From: Streptomyces sp. NBC_01283
GTDB taxonomy: Bacteria > Actinomycetota > Actinomycetes > Streptomycetales > Streptomycetaceae
Length of the DNA: 64,000 bases
Reading direction: 5' to 3'
NCBI RefSeq assembly: GCF_041435335.1
Contig: NZ_CP108430.1
Coordinates: 5,617,001-5,681,000, forward strand
Shown: positions 52,326 through 60,640 of the stretch, piece by piece
How the letters are laid out: the number at the start of each line of letters is the position of its first letter
How positions within the stretch are numbered: position 1 is the first letter of the stretch
Program-made: the position numbers and the translations under genes
The notes under the pieces: model-generated
Seen by the model: the letters and a program-made list of their open reading frames with translations, nothing else
Told to the model about the DNA's origin: nothing
Database searches by the model: none

Positions 52326-53620
52326 GCGGGCGGCCGACCGACTGGACTCCTCTCTACGACTCCGATCCCGTGCCCGGCGACCCGTACGAGGTCGCGCGCC
52401 TGGGCAAGAAGCTGCGCGGCATGGCCGAGGAGATCGACAAGCAGGCGCGCAACATCAAGGCGCTCGCGTCGGTCGAGAGCTGGGACAGTGACGCCGGGCG
52501 CGCCTTCCACGAGGTCGCGGGCGACACCGCGGGACGCCTGAAGAAGGCGTACGACCGCTATGACGAGGCCTCCAACGCCCTGGGCACCAAGGTCAGGGAG
52601 GGCGAGTCGAAGGAGTACGCCAGCGAGCTGCACCGCGCGCAGCGCATGGCGGACAAGGCCCTTGAGGAGTTCCGCAAGGCGGAGACGGAGCAGAAGTCCG
52701 CGCTCAAGGAGCTGGAGAAGACCGAGGGGACGGTGCCCTCCTCCAAGGAGGACTCCGTCGACCGGACGAAGCAGCAGAAGAAGCGCGACGACGCGACGAC
52801 GATCATGGCCCAGCACCGCGGCAAGATCATGGAAGCGGTCGAGATCCGGGACGACGCGGCGAGCGCGGCGGCCAAGAAGATCAAGAACGTCATCCACCAT
52901 GACGGGGTGCGTGACCCCGGCGGGTTCATGAACTGGATCGCGGATCACGCGGACTGGTTCACGGCCGCGGCGACGGTCCTCGCGGTGGCGGCGCTCGTGG
53001 CGGCGATCGTCCTGTCGGGCGGCACCCTGGCGATCGTCCTGGTCGGCGTCGGCGCCGCGATGAGCGCGACGGCCCTGTCCGGGCGGTTGTACGACGTCTT
53101 CGCGCGCGGCGGGAAACTCGACCTCCTTGCGATCGGCATCGACGTCCTCGGCATCATCCCCGGGCTCGGCGCCCTGAAGGGCCTCACCGCGGCCGCCAAG
53201 GGCGCGCGTCTGGCCGGTGCGGGCAAGGGCGTCTGGGGCGCGTTCACCAACGGCTTCGCCGTGAAGAACATCAACAAGGGCGTCGGCTTCGCCTCCAAGA
53301 TGCTCGCCAAGCGGGGCATCACCACCCCCAAACTGCCGGCCGGCGGCTGGAACCCGGAGGTCGTCACCCGCTACATCAAGGGCGCCGCCCTGGGGAACCT
53401 CTACGTGAAGTCGATCATGCGGATGAAGGAGGCCATGGGAGAGCCGTCCGACACGCCGCACCCCATCACCCCGGCCCCCGGGCCCGGCCCCAGGCCCAGC
53501 GCCCCGCCGACCACGCCGTCGAACCCCACCACGCCCACGCCCACGCCGTCCCCGAGGCCGGGCCCGAGCCCGACGCCCTCCTCCACGTCGTTCCACTCCT
53601 CGCTGGCCCCGGCCGGGTAA
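52322..53620 (+). CDS. type VII-like substrate: WXG-like helical head, membrane segment, Pro-rich tail
   Basis: 432 residues. The first ~200 residues are helical, with SVESWDSDAGRAFHEVAG near residue 50 (W-D-S in the W-x-G position) and long charged coiled coils. Residues ~213-260 hold two hydrophobic segments (AAATVLAVAALVAAIVLSGG, LAIVLVGVGAAMSATAL), then a Gly/Ala-rich region and a Pro/Thr/Ser tail (~375-432). This resembles the large WXG/LXG proteins secreted by type VII systems, whose C-terminus often carries a toxin; here there is only a Pro-rich tail and no toxin domain I can see. Coupled to the small helical gene before it and 12 bp before the next. Confidence 0.72.
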   Translation: MSGRPTDWTPLYDSDPVPGDPYEVARLGKKLRGMAEEIDKQARNIKALASVESWDSDAGRAFHEVAGDTAGRLKKAYDRYDEASNALGTKVREGESKEYASELHRAQRMADKALEEFRKAETEQKSALKELEKTEGTVPSSKEDSVDRTKQQKKRDDATTIMAQHRGKIMEAVEIRDDAASAAAKKIKNVIHHDGVRDPGGFMNWIADHADWFTAAATVLAVAALVAAIVLSGGTLAIVLVGVGAAMSATALSGRLYDVFARGGKLDLLAIGIDVLGIIPGLGALKGLTAAAKGARLAGAGKGVWGAFTNGFAVKNINKGVGFASKMLAKRGITTPKLPAGGWNPEVVTRYIKGAALGNLYVKSIMRMKEAMGEPSDTPHPITPAPGPGPRPSAPPTTPSNPTTPTPTPSPRPGPSPTPSSTSFHSSLAPAG

Positions 53621-53632
53621 GGAGAGGGGCGG

Positions 53633-54214
53633 ATGAGCGACTACCACGCCCTGGGGCGCGGCACGTTCGTCGACGACAGCGGGACCGGGCACGAGCTGGT
53701 TCCGTCGTCGGTCATCGCCGCCGTGCCCGCGGCGCGGGAAGCGGCCGAGGCGTACGGGCGTGCGGTGCGGTTCGACTTCCTCGACGACCGGGCCGTGCAC
53801 TGGCTGCTGTACCAGCGGCGCAGGGACACGGAGAAGGGGAGCCTCGTCGGCTGCTTTCTCGCCGTCCCGGTCTTCGTGTTCGGGGTCGGCGCGTGGCCCT
53901 TCTGGGATCTCGTCGCATCCCAGCGGTCCAGGCCGTTCCAGATCGCCTTCTTCTGCGTGGACGCGCTGCTCATCCTGGCGTCCGTCCTGGTGGCCTACCG
54001 TCTGCGCGGCCCCGATGTGGCCGATCCGACCCTGCGGAACATGCGCTGCAGGGTCCGCCTCTACCGGAAGATCGTCGGCATCGCCCGCAGGGGCGGCGCC
54101 GACATCCCCGCCCTCTACCCGTACTACGGCATGTACGCGACCTCCCGGAAGTTCTTCCCCGAGGCCCCCGAACTCCCCATCCCACCGCTCCCGGAAAGCA
54201 ACGGCGCCAAGTGA
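53633..54214 (+). CDS. membrane protein of the WXG100-like cassette
   Basis: 193 residues with two membrane helices (VGCFLAVPVFVFGVGAWPFW and FQIAFFCVDALLILASVLVA) and cytoplasmic ends. The N-terminal ~75 residues are mixed; the C-terminus contains RRGGADIPALYPYYGMYATS. No known domain recognised. ATG at 53633, preceded by GGAGAGGGG. The stop overlaps the next GTG (54211-54214). Probably a membrane partner of the putative secreted proteins encoded with it, from coupling only. Confidence 0.72.
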   Translation: MSDYHALGRGTFVDDSGTGHELVPSSVIAAVPAAREAAEAYGRAVRFDFLDDRAVHWLLYQRRRDTEKGSLVGCFLAVPVFVFGVGAWPFWDLVASQRSRPFQIAFFCVDALLILASVLVAYRLRGPDVADPTLRNMRCRVRLYRKIVGIARRGGADIPALYPYYGMYATSRKFFPEAPELPIPPLPESNGAK

Positions 54215-54984
54215 CCACGGAATCCCCAGCAGCCACGGCCTCCCTAGTGGCCCCTCCCTACGAGCCGTTGCGGTTCGAGGCGACGACCCCGGCGATCCCC
54301 GCGCAGAACGCCGGGCCCGATTCCGGATCCGCCACCCGCATCGACCGCGACGGCATCCACGTCCGCTGGGTGATGCCGGAGATCTTCCACGACCTCCCCC
54401 TCCACGAGGAGGACGAGGACGAAGGCGCCCGCCTCCTGGAGGAGCTCGCGGCGAAGGCGCTGCCCGGCGCCGAGGACGAGGACCTGCTCAAGCTCGCGGT
54501 CATCTGCGCGCTCGGCATCGACGACCTGCTGGAGTCCGGGGCCGAGTACGCGGCCATCGCGGTGGGCGCGGTCGGCGACGCCCCGTGCAGCGCCACGGTC
54601 TACGCGGCCCTGGTCGACAGCCCCGAGGACGAGGACGCGGACCCCCTCGCGGCGATCGCGTCCAGCCTGCGCCGTGAGGACGCGGGCGAGGTCACGGAGC
54701 TCCTGCTGCCGTGCGGCCCCGCGGTGTCCTGCATCGGCACGCGCGTCGACAAGGTCACCGGCGAGCTGACCGAGTCCCCGGACGGCATCCGGATCCCGAC
54801 GTGGTTCATCCGCGTCTACGTCCCGCTGCCGAACGGCACGACGCTGGTGATGGAGATGGGCACGCCCACCCAGGTCGGCTGGGACGAGTTCTCCACGATG
54901 TTCGGGAACATAGTCAGCAGCATCCGCCTGTTCGAGGCGGACGGGGAGCCGCTGATCATCCCGGACCGGGACGCGGACGCGTGA
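54211..54984 (+). CDS. uncharacterised acidic protein of the WXG100-like cassette
   Basis: 257 residues, strongly acidic, without signal peptide or membrane helix. It begins with a Pro/Ala-rich stretch and an EEDEDEGARLLEELAAKALP helix; the second half is mixed alpha/beta (IRIPTWFIRVYVPLPNGTTL) and ends FGNIVSSIRLFEADGEPLII. The second half looks similar in plan to the next gene's product (both have an F/Y-S-I/L ... SIRL or SLRW ending), suggesting a shared fold. GTG at 54211 overlaps the previous stop, and its own stop overlaps the next GTG. Cytoplasmic chaperone-like role possible but unproven. Confidence 0.7.
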   Translation: MTTESPAATASLVAPPYEPLRFEATTPAIPAQNAGPDSGSATRIDRDGIHVRWVMPEIFHDLPLHEEDEDEGARLLEELAAKALPGAEDEDLLKLAVICALGIDDLLESGAEYAAIAVGAVGDAPCSATVYAALVDSPEDEDADPLAAIASSLRREDAGEVTELLLPCGPAVSCIGTRVDKVTGELTESPDGIRIPTWFIRVYVPLPNGTTLVMEMGTPTQVGWDEFSTMFGNIVSSIRLFEADGEPLIIPDRDADA

Positions 54985-55529
54985 GCGACACCGTGGCGCC
55001 GCCGTCCGACTACCGCATCCTCGTCCCCCGCGACTGGTTCCGCGTCGACCTGACACAGGAGCGGTGGCGTGGCCAGCTCAAGACGTTCGTGGACCGCGAG
55101 GCCGCCGACAGCGGTGCCTCCGCGGAGACCCGGCGCGGCATCTGGACGACCCTGCGCAACACCGCCGAGGTGGGAGTCGCGCAGGGTGCCCTGGAGTTCT
55201 TCCTCAAGACCGAGTCGCCCCAGGACTCGGCCTATCCCGCGTCGCTGCTGGTCTCCCTGCTCCCCACGCCGCCGGGGCTCGCTCCGGAGGTCGCCGGCCT
55301 GGCCGGGACGCTGGCCCGGCGCAGGGGCCCGGACGCGCGGATCTCGACCGGTGAGCTCCCCGCGGGGGAGACGGTCCGTGCCGTCACGGACACGACGTCG
55401 GACTTCCACGTGCGCATGCCGGGCGGCGTGGGCTATCTGGTGCTCGCGTTCTCCATGCCGCTGAGCGGCACGGAGGGCCCCATGGGCGACCTGTGTGAAG
55501 CGATCGCGTACTCGTTGAGATGGGTGTGA
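54981..55529 (+). CDS. uncharacterised protein of the WXG100-like cassette
   Basis: 182 residues, no signal or membrane helix. DYRILVPRDWFRVDLTQERW at the start and YLVLAFSMPLSGTEGPMGDL near the end define a compact alpha/beta domain. From memory, similar short proteins accompany WXG100-like genes in Streptomyces; I cannot name the family. GTG at 54981 overlaps the previous stop (54981-54984), making it the last full gene of a five-gene coupled cassette. Confidence 0.7.
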   Translation: MSDTVAPPSDYRILVPRDWFRVDLTQERWRGQLKTFVDREAADSGASAETRRGIWTTLRNTAEVGVAQGALEFFLKTESPQDSAYPASLLVSLLPTPPGLAPEVAGLAGTLARRRGPDARISTGELPAGETVRAVTDTTSDFHVRMPGGVGYLVLAFSMPLSGTEGPMGDLCEAIAYSLRWV

Positions 55530-55532
55530 GGC

Positions 55533-55595
55533 ATGACCGAGGAAAACGACCACGCGATGATGGTCGGGGCGCTGGTCTACAAGTTCGTGGGCTGA
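55533..55595 (+). CDS. possible 20-residue peptide at the cassette end
   Basis: ATG at 55533, 3 bp after the previous stop, to TGA at 55593-55595, encoding MTEENDHAMMVGALVYKFVG. Tight spacing suggests re-initiation, but there is no independent evidence; it may be the remnant of a truncated sixth gene. Confidence 0.25.
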   Translation: MTEENDHAMMVGALVYKFVG

Positions 55596-55681
55596 CTTCC
55601 GGTGGTCTTTCGCGGCAGCCGGGTACGTACGGCCCGGCGGACGATGCCCGCAACTGGCAAGCGTAGGTACCCTTGGATGCC

Positions 55682-55981
55682 ATGAGCACTCTTGAGCCCG
55701 AGCCCGAGCGCGGGGCAGGTACGGGGACCCTCGTCGAGCCGACGCCGCAGGTGTCGAGCGGTGACGGTGACCACGAGCGCTTCGCGCACTATGTCCAGAA
55801 GGACAAGATCATGGCGAGCGCGCTCGACGGTACGCCCGTCGTGGCGCTCTGCGGCAAGGTGTGGGTGCCGGGCCGTGACCCGAAGAAGTACCCCGTCTGC
55901 CCCATGTGCAAGGAGATCTACGAGTCCATGAGCGCCGGTGGCGACAAGGACAAGGGCGGCAAGGACGGCGGCAAGAAGTAG
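55682..55981 (+). CDS. DUF3039 family protein
   Basis: 99 residues. The conserved DUF3039 core is clear: ERFAHYVQKDKIMASALDGT, PVVALCGKVWVPGRDPKKYP and VCPMCKEIYE, with Cys residues (C-x2-C plus an upstream C) that could bind zinc. The C-terminus is a Lys/Gly tail. The family is conserved in Actinobacteria and has no known function. The ATG at 55682 is preferred; an ATG three codons earlier is less consistent with the family. Followed by a strong terminator. Confidence 0.92.
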   Translation: MSTLEPEPERGAGTGTLVEPTPQVSSGDGDHERFAHYVQKDKIMASALDGTPVVALCGKVWVPGRDPKKYPVCPMCKEIYESMSAGGDKDKGGKDGGKK

Positions 55982-56013
55982 CACGCGGCGCGGCCCATGA
56001 CCCTCCTCGCGAC

Positions 56014-56044
56014 GGGGCGTTGCGTGTACCGCAACGCCCCTTTT
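56014..56044 (+). terminator. Rho-independent terminator after the DUF3039 gene
   Basis: An 11-bp perfect stem (56014-56024 with 56030-56040), 5-nt loop TGTAC, then TTTT. Confidence 0.92.
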
Positions 56045-56075
56045 GCGATGTGCAATCGCGTGGCAGCCTCCCCGC

Positions 56076-57746
56076 ATGACCTTTGAGCGCCCACCCGTCG
56101 CCCACCACCGCCCTGCTCGACGGCCCTCCGGGCCGCTGTCTCAACTTGTCCCGGCGCCCGCACGCGCCGAGGGACCGCATTCCGAAGGCTTCATCCTCGA
56201 CTCGTCGACCGTGCTCCGGGCCGGTCCCGGCACCGAGTCCACCGAGCGCTGGCTGCGTGCCGCGCTCGGCGGCGCGCTCGGCCTGCCCCTGGCGCCCGGC
56301 GAGGGCAGCGGCATCTCGCTGGGCATCGACGACTCCCTCGCGCCCGAGGCGTACCGCCTCACCGCGGGGGAGCGCGGCATCGAGATCCTCGGCGGCGCCG
56401 CCCCCGGTGTCTTCTGGGGTGCGCAGACCCTGCGCCAGCTCATCGGGGCGGAGGCGTTCCGGCGGGCCCCGCTGCGGGCCGCCGGGCGGTATGCCGTGCC
56501 GGGGTGCCTCATCGAGGACAGCCCCCGCTTCGGATGGCGCGGCATGATGCTCGACGTGGCCCGGCACTTCATGCCCAAGGACGGTGTCCTGCGCTACCTC
56601 GACCTCCTCGCCGCCCACAAGCTGAACGTCTTCCACTTCCACCTCACCGACGACCAGGGCTGGCGCATCGAGATCAAGCGCCACCCGAAGCTGACGGAGG
56701 CCGGTTCGTGGCGGCCGCGCTCGAAGTGGGGGCACCGCGCGTCCGAGCTGTGGAACGACACCCCGCACGGCGGCTTCTACACGCAGGACGACATCCGCGA
56801 GATCGTCGCGTACGCCCATGAGCGGCACATCGCCGTCGTACCCGAGATCGACATCCCCGGGCACTCGCAGGCCGCCATCCACGCCTATCCGGAGCTCGGC
56901 AACACCGACGTCGTCGACACCTCGGCGCTCGGCGTCTGGGACACCTGGGGCGTCAACCCCAATGTCCTTGCCCCGACCGAGAACACCCTCCGCTTCTACG
57001 AGGGGGTGTTCGAGGAAGTGCTCGACCTCTTCCCCTCCACCTTCATCCATGTCGGCGGCGACGAATGTCCCAAGGACCAGTGGAGGGAGTCGCCCACCGC
57101 GCAGGCCCGCATCAAGGAGCTGGGGGTCGGCGACGAGAACGGGCTGCAGAGCTGGTTCATCCGGCACTTCGACTCCTGGCTGACCGAGCGGGGGCGCCGG
57201 CTCATCGGCTGGGACGAGATCCTGGAGGGCGGCCTCGCGGAGGGCGCCACCGTGTCCTCCTGGCGCGGCTACGGGGGCGGCATCGCGGCGGCCAAGGCGG
57301 GGCACGACGTCGTCATGTGTCCCGAGCAGCAGGTGTATTTGGACCACCGGCAGCACGAGGGCCCCGACGAGCCCGCGCCCATCGGCTTCGTCCGCACCCT
57401 GGAGGACGTCTACCGCTTCGAGCCGGTGCCGCCGCAGCTCACCGAGGACGAGGCCCGGCACGTCCTGGGCACCCAGGCCAATGTCTGGACCGAGGTGATG
57501 GAGTACCACGCACGCGTGGACTACCAGGTGTTCCCGCGCCTCGCCGCCTTCGCCGAGGTCTCCTGGAGTTCGCTCCCGGCATCCGCCGAGCGCGACTTCG
57601 CGGACTTCGAGCGGCGAATGACCCCGCACTACGCGCGACTTGACGCACTCGGCGTCGACTACCGCCCGCCCGGCGGCCCGTTGCCGTGGCAGAAGCGCCC
57701 GGGAGTGCTCGGACGCCCGATCGACGGGGCGCCCCCGAACGTGTGA
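56076..57746 (+). CDS. beta-N-acetylhexosaminidase, GH20
   Basis: 556 residues. Residues ~25-130 are the GH20b support domain. The (beta/alpha)8 catalytic domain contains GWRGMMLDVARHFMPKDGVL, NVFHFHLTDDQGWRIEIKRH, PEIDIPGHSQAAI and VGGDECPKDQW, whose adjacent Asp-Glu (about 329-330) are the substrate-assisted catalytic pair. It removes terminal GlcNAc or GalNAc from chitin oligomers or wall fragments. No signal peptide, so it probably acts in the cytoplasm on imported sugars. The ATG at 56076 has no clear ribosome-binding site and follows the terminator closely; translation may be leaderless. Confidence 0.92.
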   Translation: MTFERPPVAHHRPARRPSGPLSQLVPAPARAEGPHSEGFILDSSTVLRAGPGTESTERWLRAALGGALGLPLAPGEGSGISLGIDDSLAPEAYRLTAGERGIEILGGAAPGVFWGAQTLRQLIGAEAFRRAPLRAAGRYAVPGCLIEDSPRFGWRGMMLDVARHFMPKDGVLRYLDLLAAHKLNVFHFHLTDDQGWRIEIKRHPKLTEAGSWRPRSKWGHRASELWNDTPHGGFYTQDDIREIVAYAHERHIAVVPEIDIPGHSQAAIHAYPELGNTDVVDTSALGVWDTWGVNPNVLAPTENTLRFYEGVFEEVLDLFPSTFIHVGGDECPKDQWRESPTAQARIKELGVGDENGLQSWFIRHFDSWLTERGRRLIGWDEILEGGLAEGATVSSWRGYGGGIAAAKAGHDVVMCPEQQVYLDHRQHEGPDEPAPIGFVRTLEDVYRFEPVPPQLTEDEARHVLGTQANVWTEVMEYHARVDYQVFPRLAAFAEVSWSSLPASAERDFADFERRMTPHYARLDALGVDYRPPGGPLPWQKRPGVLGRPIDGAPPNV

Positions 57747-58043
57747 GGCGTACCCCATGCTCCGCGTGTCGGGCCGCCCGCGCTGGCAGCGTGGGCGGTT
57801 CGACGAAAGCCGTACAAGAGTCACCGAAGAGTGGCAATTCCCGCTGACCGGCAAGGGCGTGTGAAAACGGCACATCCCCCAGGTCTACGGACGAATGACT
57901 CCTAGCGGACCCCCGCGCCGGGGGCCGGGGAAGATGTGCCAGAGTTGCCACGTCCGGGCTGTGAACACGTACCGTACGGCGGAACAGGCGTAACGGTGAG
58001 AACGGCGAGAGAACCGCCGGGCATCGGGAAGGGGCAGCCGGTT
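57747..58043. other. intergenic region before the xanthine-dehydrogenase-like operon
   Basis: 297 bp. It contains a 35-codon frame (57757-57864) without coding support. The promoter for the operon should lie in the right half; GGGAAGGGG (58026-58034) is the ribosome-binding site for the TTG start at 58044. Confidence 0.5.
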
Positions 58044-58946
58044 TTGAGCACGCACGCACCGCAGGCGGCGCAGCACGCGCAGACGGCGAAGCTGCCTGGG
58101 ACGTTGGACGAGGCCGTGGAGGCACTCGCCGCGATGCCCGCCGCCGTGCCCGTGGCCGGCGGCACCGACCTCATGGCGTCCGTCAACGCGGGCCTCCTGC
58201 GCCCCGCCGCGCTCGTCGGCCTCGGCCGCATCAGCGAGATCCGCGGCTGGCAGTACCAGGACGGCCACGCGCTGCTCGGCGCGGGCCTCACCCACGCACG
58301 CGTCGGGCGGCCCGACTTCGCCGCCCTGATCCCGGCGCTCGCCGCGGCCGCACGGGCCGCCGGGCCCCCGCAGATCCGCAACGCGGGCACCCTGGGCGGC
58401 AACATCGCCACGGCGGGACCGACCGGCGACACCCTGCCCGTCCTGGCCGCCCTGGAAGCCGTCCTCATCATCGCGGGACCGGGTGGCACGCGCCGCGAGG
58501 TTCCCGTCTCGCACCTGCTCGCGGGGATGGACATGCTCCGCCCCGGCGAACTCATCGGCTTCGTACGGCTGCCGCTCCTGCACGCCCCGCAGGTCTTCCT
58601 GAAGGCCACCGGGCGCACGGGCCCCGGCCGCGCCACCGCGTCCGTCGCGCTCGTCCTGGACCCCGCGCGACGCGGCGTGCGCTGCGCGGTCGGTGCCGTC
58701 GCGCCGATGCCGCTGCGGCCCCTGGAGGCCGAGCAGTGGGTCGCGTCGCTGATCGACTGGGACGGCGAGCGGACGATCGTGCCGGAGGCGCTCACCGCCT
58801 TCGGCGAGTACGTCGCCGCCGCCTGCATCCCCGACCACCCTCCGGCGGAGGACGGCTCACCGCAGCCGCTGCCGCCCGCCGTACTGCACCTGCGGCGCAC
58901 CGTCGCCGCGCTGGCCCGACGAGCACTGGGGAGGGCGCTGTCGTGA
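58044..58946 (+). CDS. xanthine dehydrogenase/CO dehydrogenase-type FAD-binding subunit
   Basis: 300 residues. The FAD-binding signatures are intact: VPVAGGTDLMASVNAGLLRP (pyrophosphate loop) and QIRNAGTLGGNIATAGPTGD. The C-terminal CO_deh_flav domain follows. In this family the subunit passes electrons from the [2Fe-2S] clusters to NAD or another acceptor. The TTG at 58044 was chosen because GGGAAGGGG lies ~10 nt upstream and the protein then has normal length; longer frame upstream is shadow. The stop overlaps the iron-sulfur subunit start (GTGA, 58943-58946). Confidence 0.9.
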   Translation: MSTHAPQAAQHAQTAKLPGTLDEAVEALAAMPAAVPVAGGTDLMASVNAGLLRPAALVGLGRISEIRGWQYQDGHALLGAGLTHARVGRPDFAALIPALAAAARAAGPPQIRNAGTLGGNIATAGPTGDTLPVLAALEAVLIIAGPGGTRREVPVSHLLAGMDMLRPGELIGFVRLPLLHAPQVFLKATGRTGPGRATASVALVLDPARRGVRCAVGAVAPMPLRPLEAEQWVASLIDWDGERTIVPEALTAFGEYVAAACIPDHPPAEDGSPQPLPPAVLHLRRTVAALARRALGRALS

Positions 58947-60640
58947 GCGACGACCAGAACGGAAATGGCGGCTGGCAGCCACATCCACAGGGCGAGTACG
59001 ACTCGGACGCCACGGCCTTCGTGCAGCTGCCGGAAGGCGCCCTGGACTCCTTCGACCACTCTCCGCTGGCCGCGCCCGGCCACGGTTACGTGCCGCCGCA
59101 GATAACGGTCACCCCCACGACGGCCGACGCGACGGACCCGGCCGCCACCGGCGTCTGGGTCATGCCGCCCGAGGTGACCGGCGCGGGCCCCGGTGCCCAG
59201 AACGTCCAGTGGCCCGACGCGGGCGGCATGCCCGAGCAGTCCGGCCACGAGGGCCACGGCGGCCACGAGGGCCACGGTGGCCGTGACGTACAGGAGCACG
59301 CCTACGACCCCCGGGCGACCGGGCAGTGGAGCTTCCACGAGGCGGAGGGGCACGCGCCCGCCGCCCCTGCCCCGGCCGATGTCACCGGGCAGTGGTCGAT
59401 CCCCGTCGCCAATGGTGATCTTCCGGACGAATCGGGTGAGTTCACCGCGTCGTCGCTCGCGGCGCAGTGGGGAGGTACGCCCCCCGCGACGCTGCCCGGC
59501 GGCGCCGCGGCGCCGTGGGCGACCGGTGGCGCGGGCGCGGGCGCGCCGTGGTCGGAGCCGGCCCAGCAGCCGTATGCCGAGCCGTACGCGCAGCCGCATG
59601 CCGACCCGCACGCGCAGCCGTACGCCGGGCACGCCGAGCCGCAGCACCACCACGAGCCCGTGGTGCCCCCGGAGGCGTTCGTCCCGACGGCGCCGGTGGC
59701 TCCCGAGATGCACGTGGTGCCCGAGGAGGCCGTGGCGCCTGAGGGGGCCGAGGTGCCTGAGGCGGCCGAGGTGCCTGAGGCGGCCGACGTCGCGGCAGCA
59801 GAGCCGGAGCCCGAGCCCGAGCCTGAAGCGGCGCCGGAGCCCGAAGCCGAGACCGCCCCCGTCGACGAGAGCCCCGAGGCCGAAGCGGACGCCGAAGCCG
59901 AGACGGAGGCCGAAGCCGAAGCAGAAGCCGCCCCCGAAGCCGAAGCAGAAGCCGCCCCCGAAGCCGAAGCCGAAGCCGAAGCCGAGGCGGCCCCCACCGC
60001 CCTCTCCGACGAACACCCCCTCTGCTCTTACGTCCTGCGCGTCAACGGCGCCGACCGCCCCGTCACCGACGCCTGGATCGGCGAGTCCCTCCTCTACGTC
60101 CTGCGCGAGCGCCTCGGCCTCGCGGGCGCCAAGGACGGCTGCTCGCAGGGCGAGTGCGGTGCCTGCAACGTCCAGGTGGACGGCCGTCTCGTCGCCTCCT
60201 GCCTGGTGCCCGCGGCCACCGCCGCCGGGAGCGAGGTGCGCACCGTCGAGGGCCTCGCCGTCGACGGCAGGCCCTCCGACGTACAGCGGGCGCTCGCGGC
60301 CTGCGGCGCCGTCCAGTGCGGCTTCTGCGTGCCGGGCATGGCGATGACCGTGCACGACCTGCTCGAAGGCAACCCCGCCCCGTCCGACCTGGAGACCCGC
60401 CGCGCCCTGTGCGGCAACCTCTGCCGCTGCTCCGGCTACCGGGGTGTGCTCGACGCCGTCCAGGAGGTGGTCGCCGAGCGCGAGGCGTCCGCCGCGGCCG
60501 CCGAGCCGTCGGTGCGGGACGACCAGGCGGGCGAGGCACGCATTCCGCACCAGGCGGGACCCGGCGCCGGAGGGATCAACCCGGCGGCGCAGGACGGAAC
60601 GTACGAAGGGCCGTACGGCCAGGACGGAGGCCAGGCGTGA
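58943..60640 (+). CDS. [2Fe-2S] subunit of a xanthine-dehydrogenase-like enzyme with a long disordered N-terminal extension
   Basis: 565 residues; typical subunits have ~160. Residues 1 to ~354 are low complexity: HEGHGGHEGHGG-type, PYAEPYAQPHADPHAQP-type and long Ala-Glu-Ala/Pro runs (~285-350). The C-terminal ~160 residues are a complete CoxS-type domain: CSQGECGAC then C (first cluster, plant-ferredoxin type) and CGFC ... CGNLCRC (second cluster). Thus the electron-transfer part looks functional. The extension is in frame, GC-rich and without signal peptide. GTG at 58943 overlaps the FAD subunit stop; GTGA overlap with the large subunit follows. A further ~40-residue disordered tail ends the protein. 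Confidence 0.88.
   Translation: MSDDQNGNGGWQPHPQGEYDSDATAFVQLPEGALDSFDHSPLAAPGHGYVPPQITVTPTTADATDPAATGVWVMPPEVTGAGPGAQNVQWPDAGGMPEQSGHEGHGGHEGHGGRDVQEHAYDPRATGQWSFHEAEGHAPAAPAPADVTGQWSIPVANGDLPDESGEFTASSLAAQWGGTPPATLPGGAAAPWATGGAGAGAPWSEPAQQPYAEPYAQPHADPHAQPYAGHAEPQHHHEPVVPPEAFVPTAPVAPEMHVVPEEAVAPEGAEVPEAAEVPEAADVAAAEPEPEPEPEAAPEPEAETAPVDESPEAEADAEAETEAEAEAEAAPEAEAEAAPEAEAEAEAEAAPTALSDEHPLCSYVLRVNGADRPVTDAWIGESLLYVLRERLGLAGAKDGCSQGECGACNVQVDGRLVASCLVPAATAAGSEVRTVEGLAVDGRPSDVQRALAACGAVQCGFCVPGMAMTVHDLLEGNPAPSDLETRRALCGNLCRCSGYRGVLDAVQEVVAEREASAAAAEPSVRDDQAGEARIPHQAGPGAGGINPAAQDGTYEGPYGQDGGQA

Noticed and set aside
57757..57864. 35-codon frame after the hexosaminidase
   Set aside because: No ribosome-binding site, no recognisable motif, no coupling.
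59869..60004. GCC/GAA-rich tandem sequence considered as a non-coding repeat
   Set aside because: It keeps reading frame and encodes the Ala/Glu/Pro run of the iron-sulfur subunit, so it is coding low complexity.
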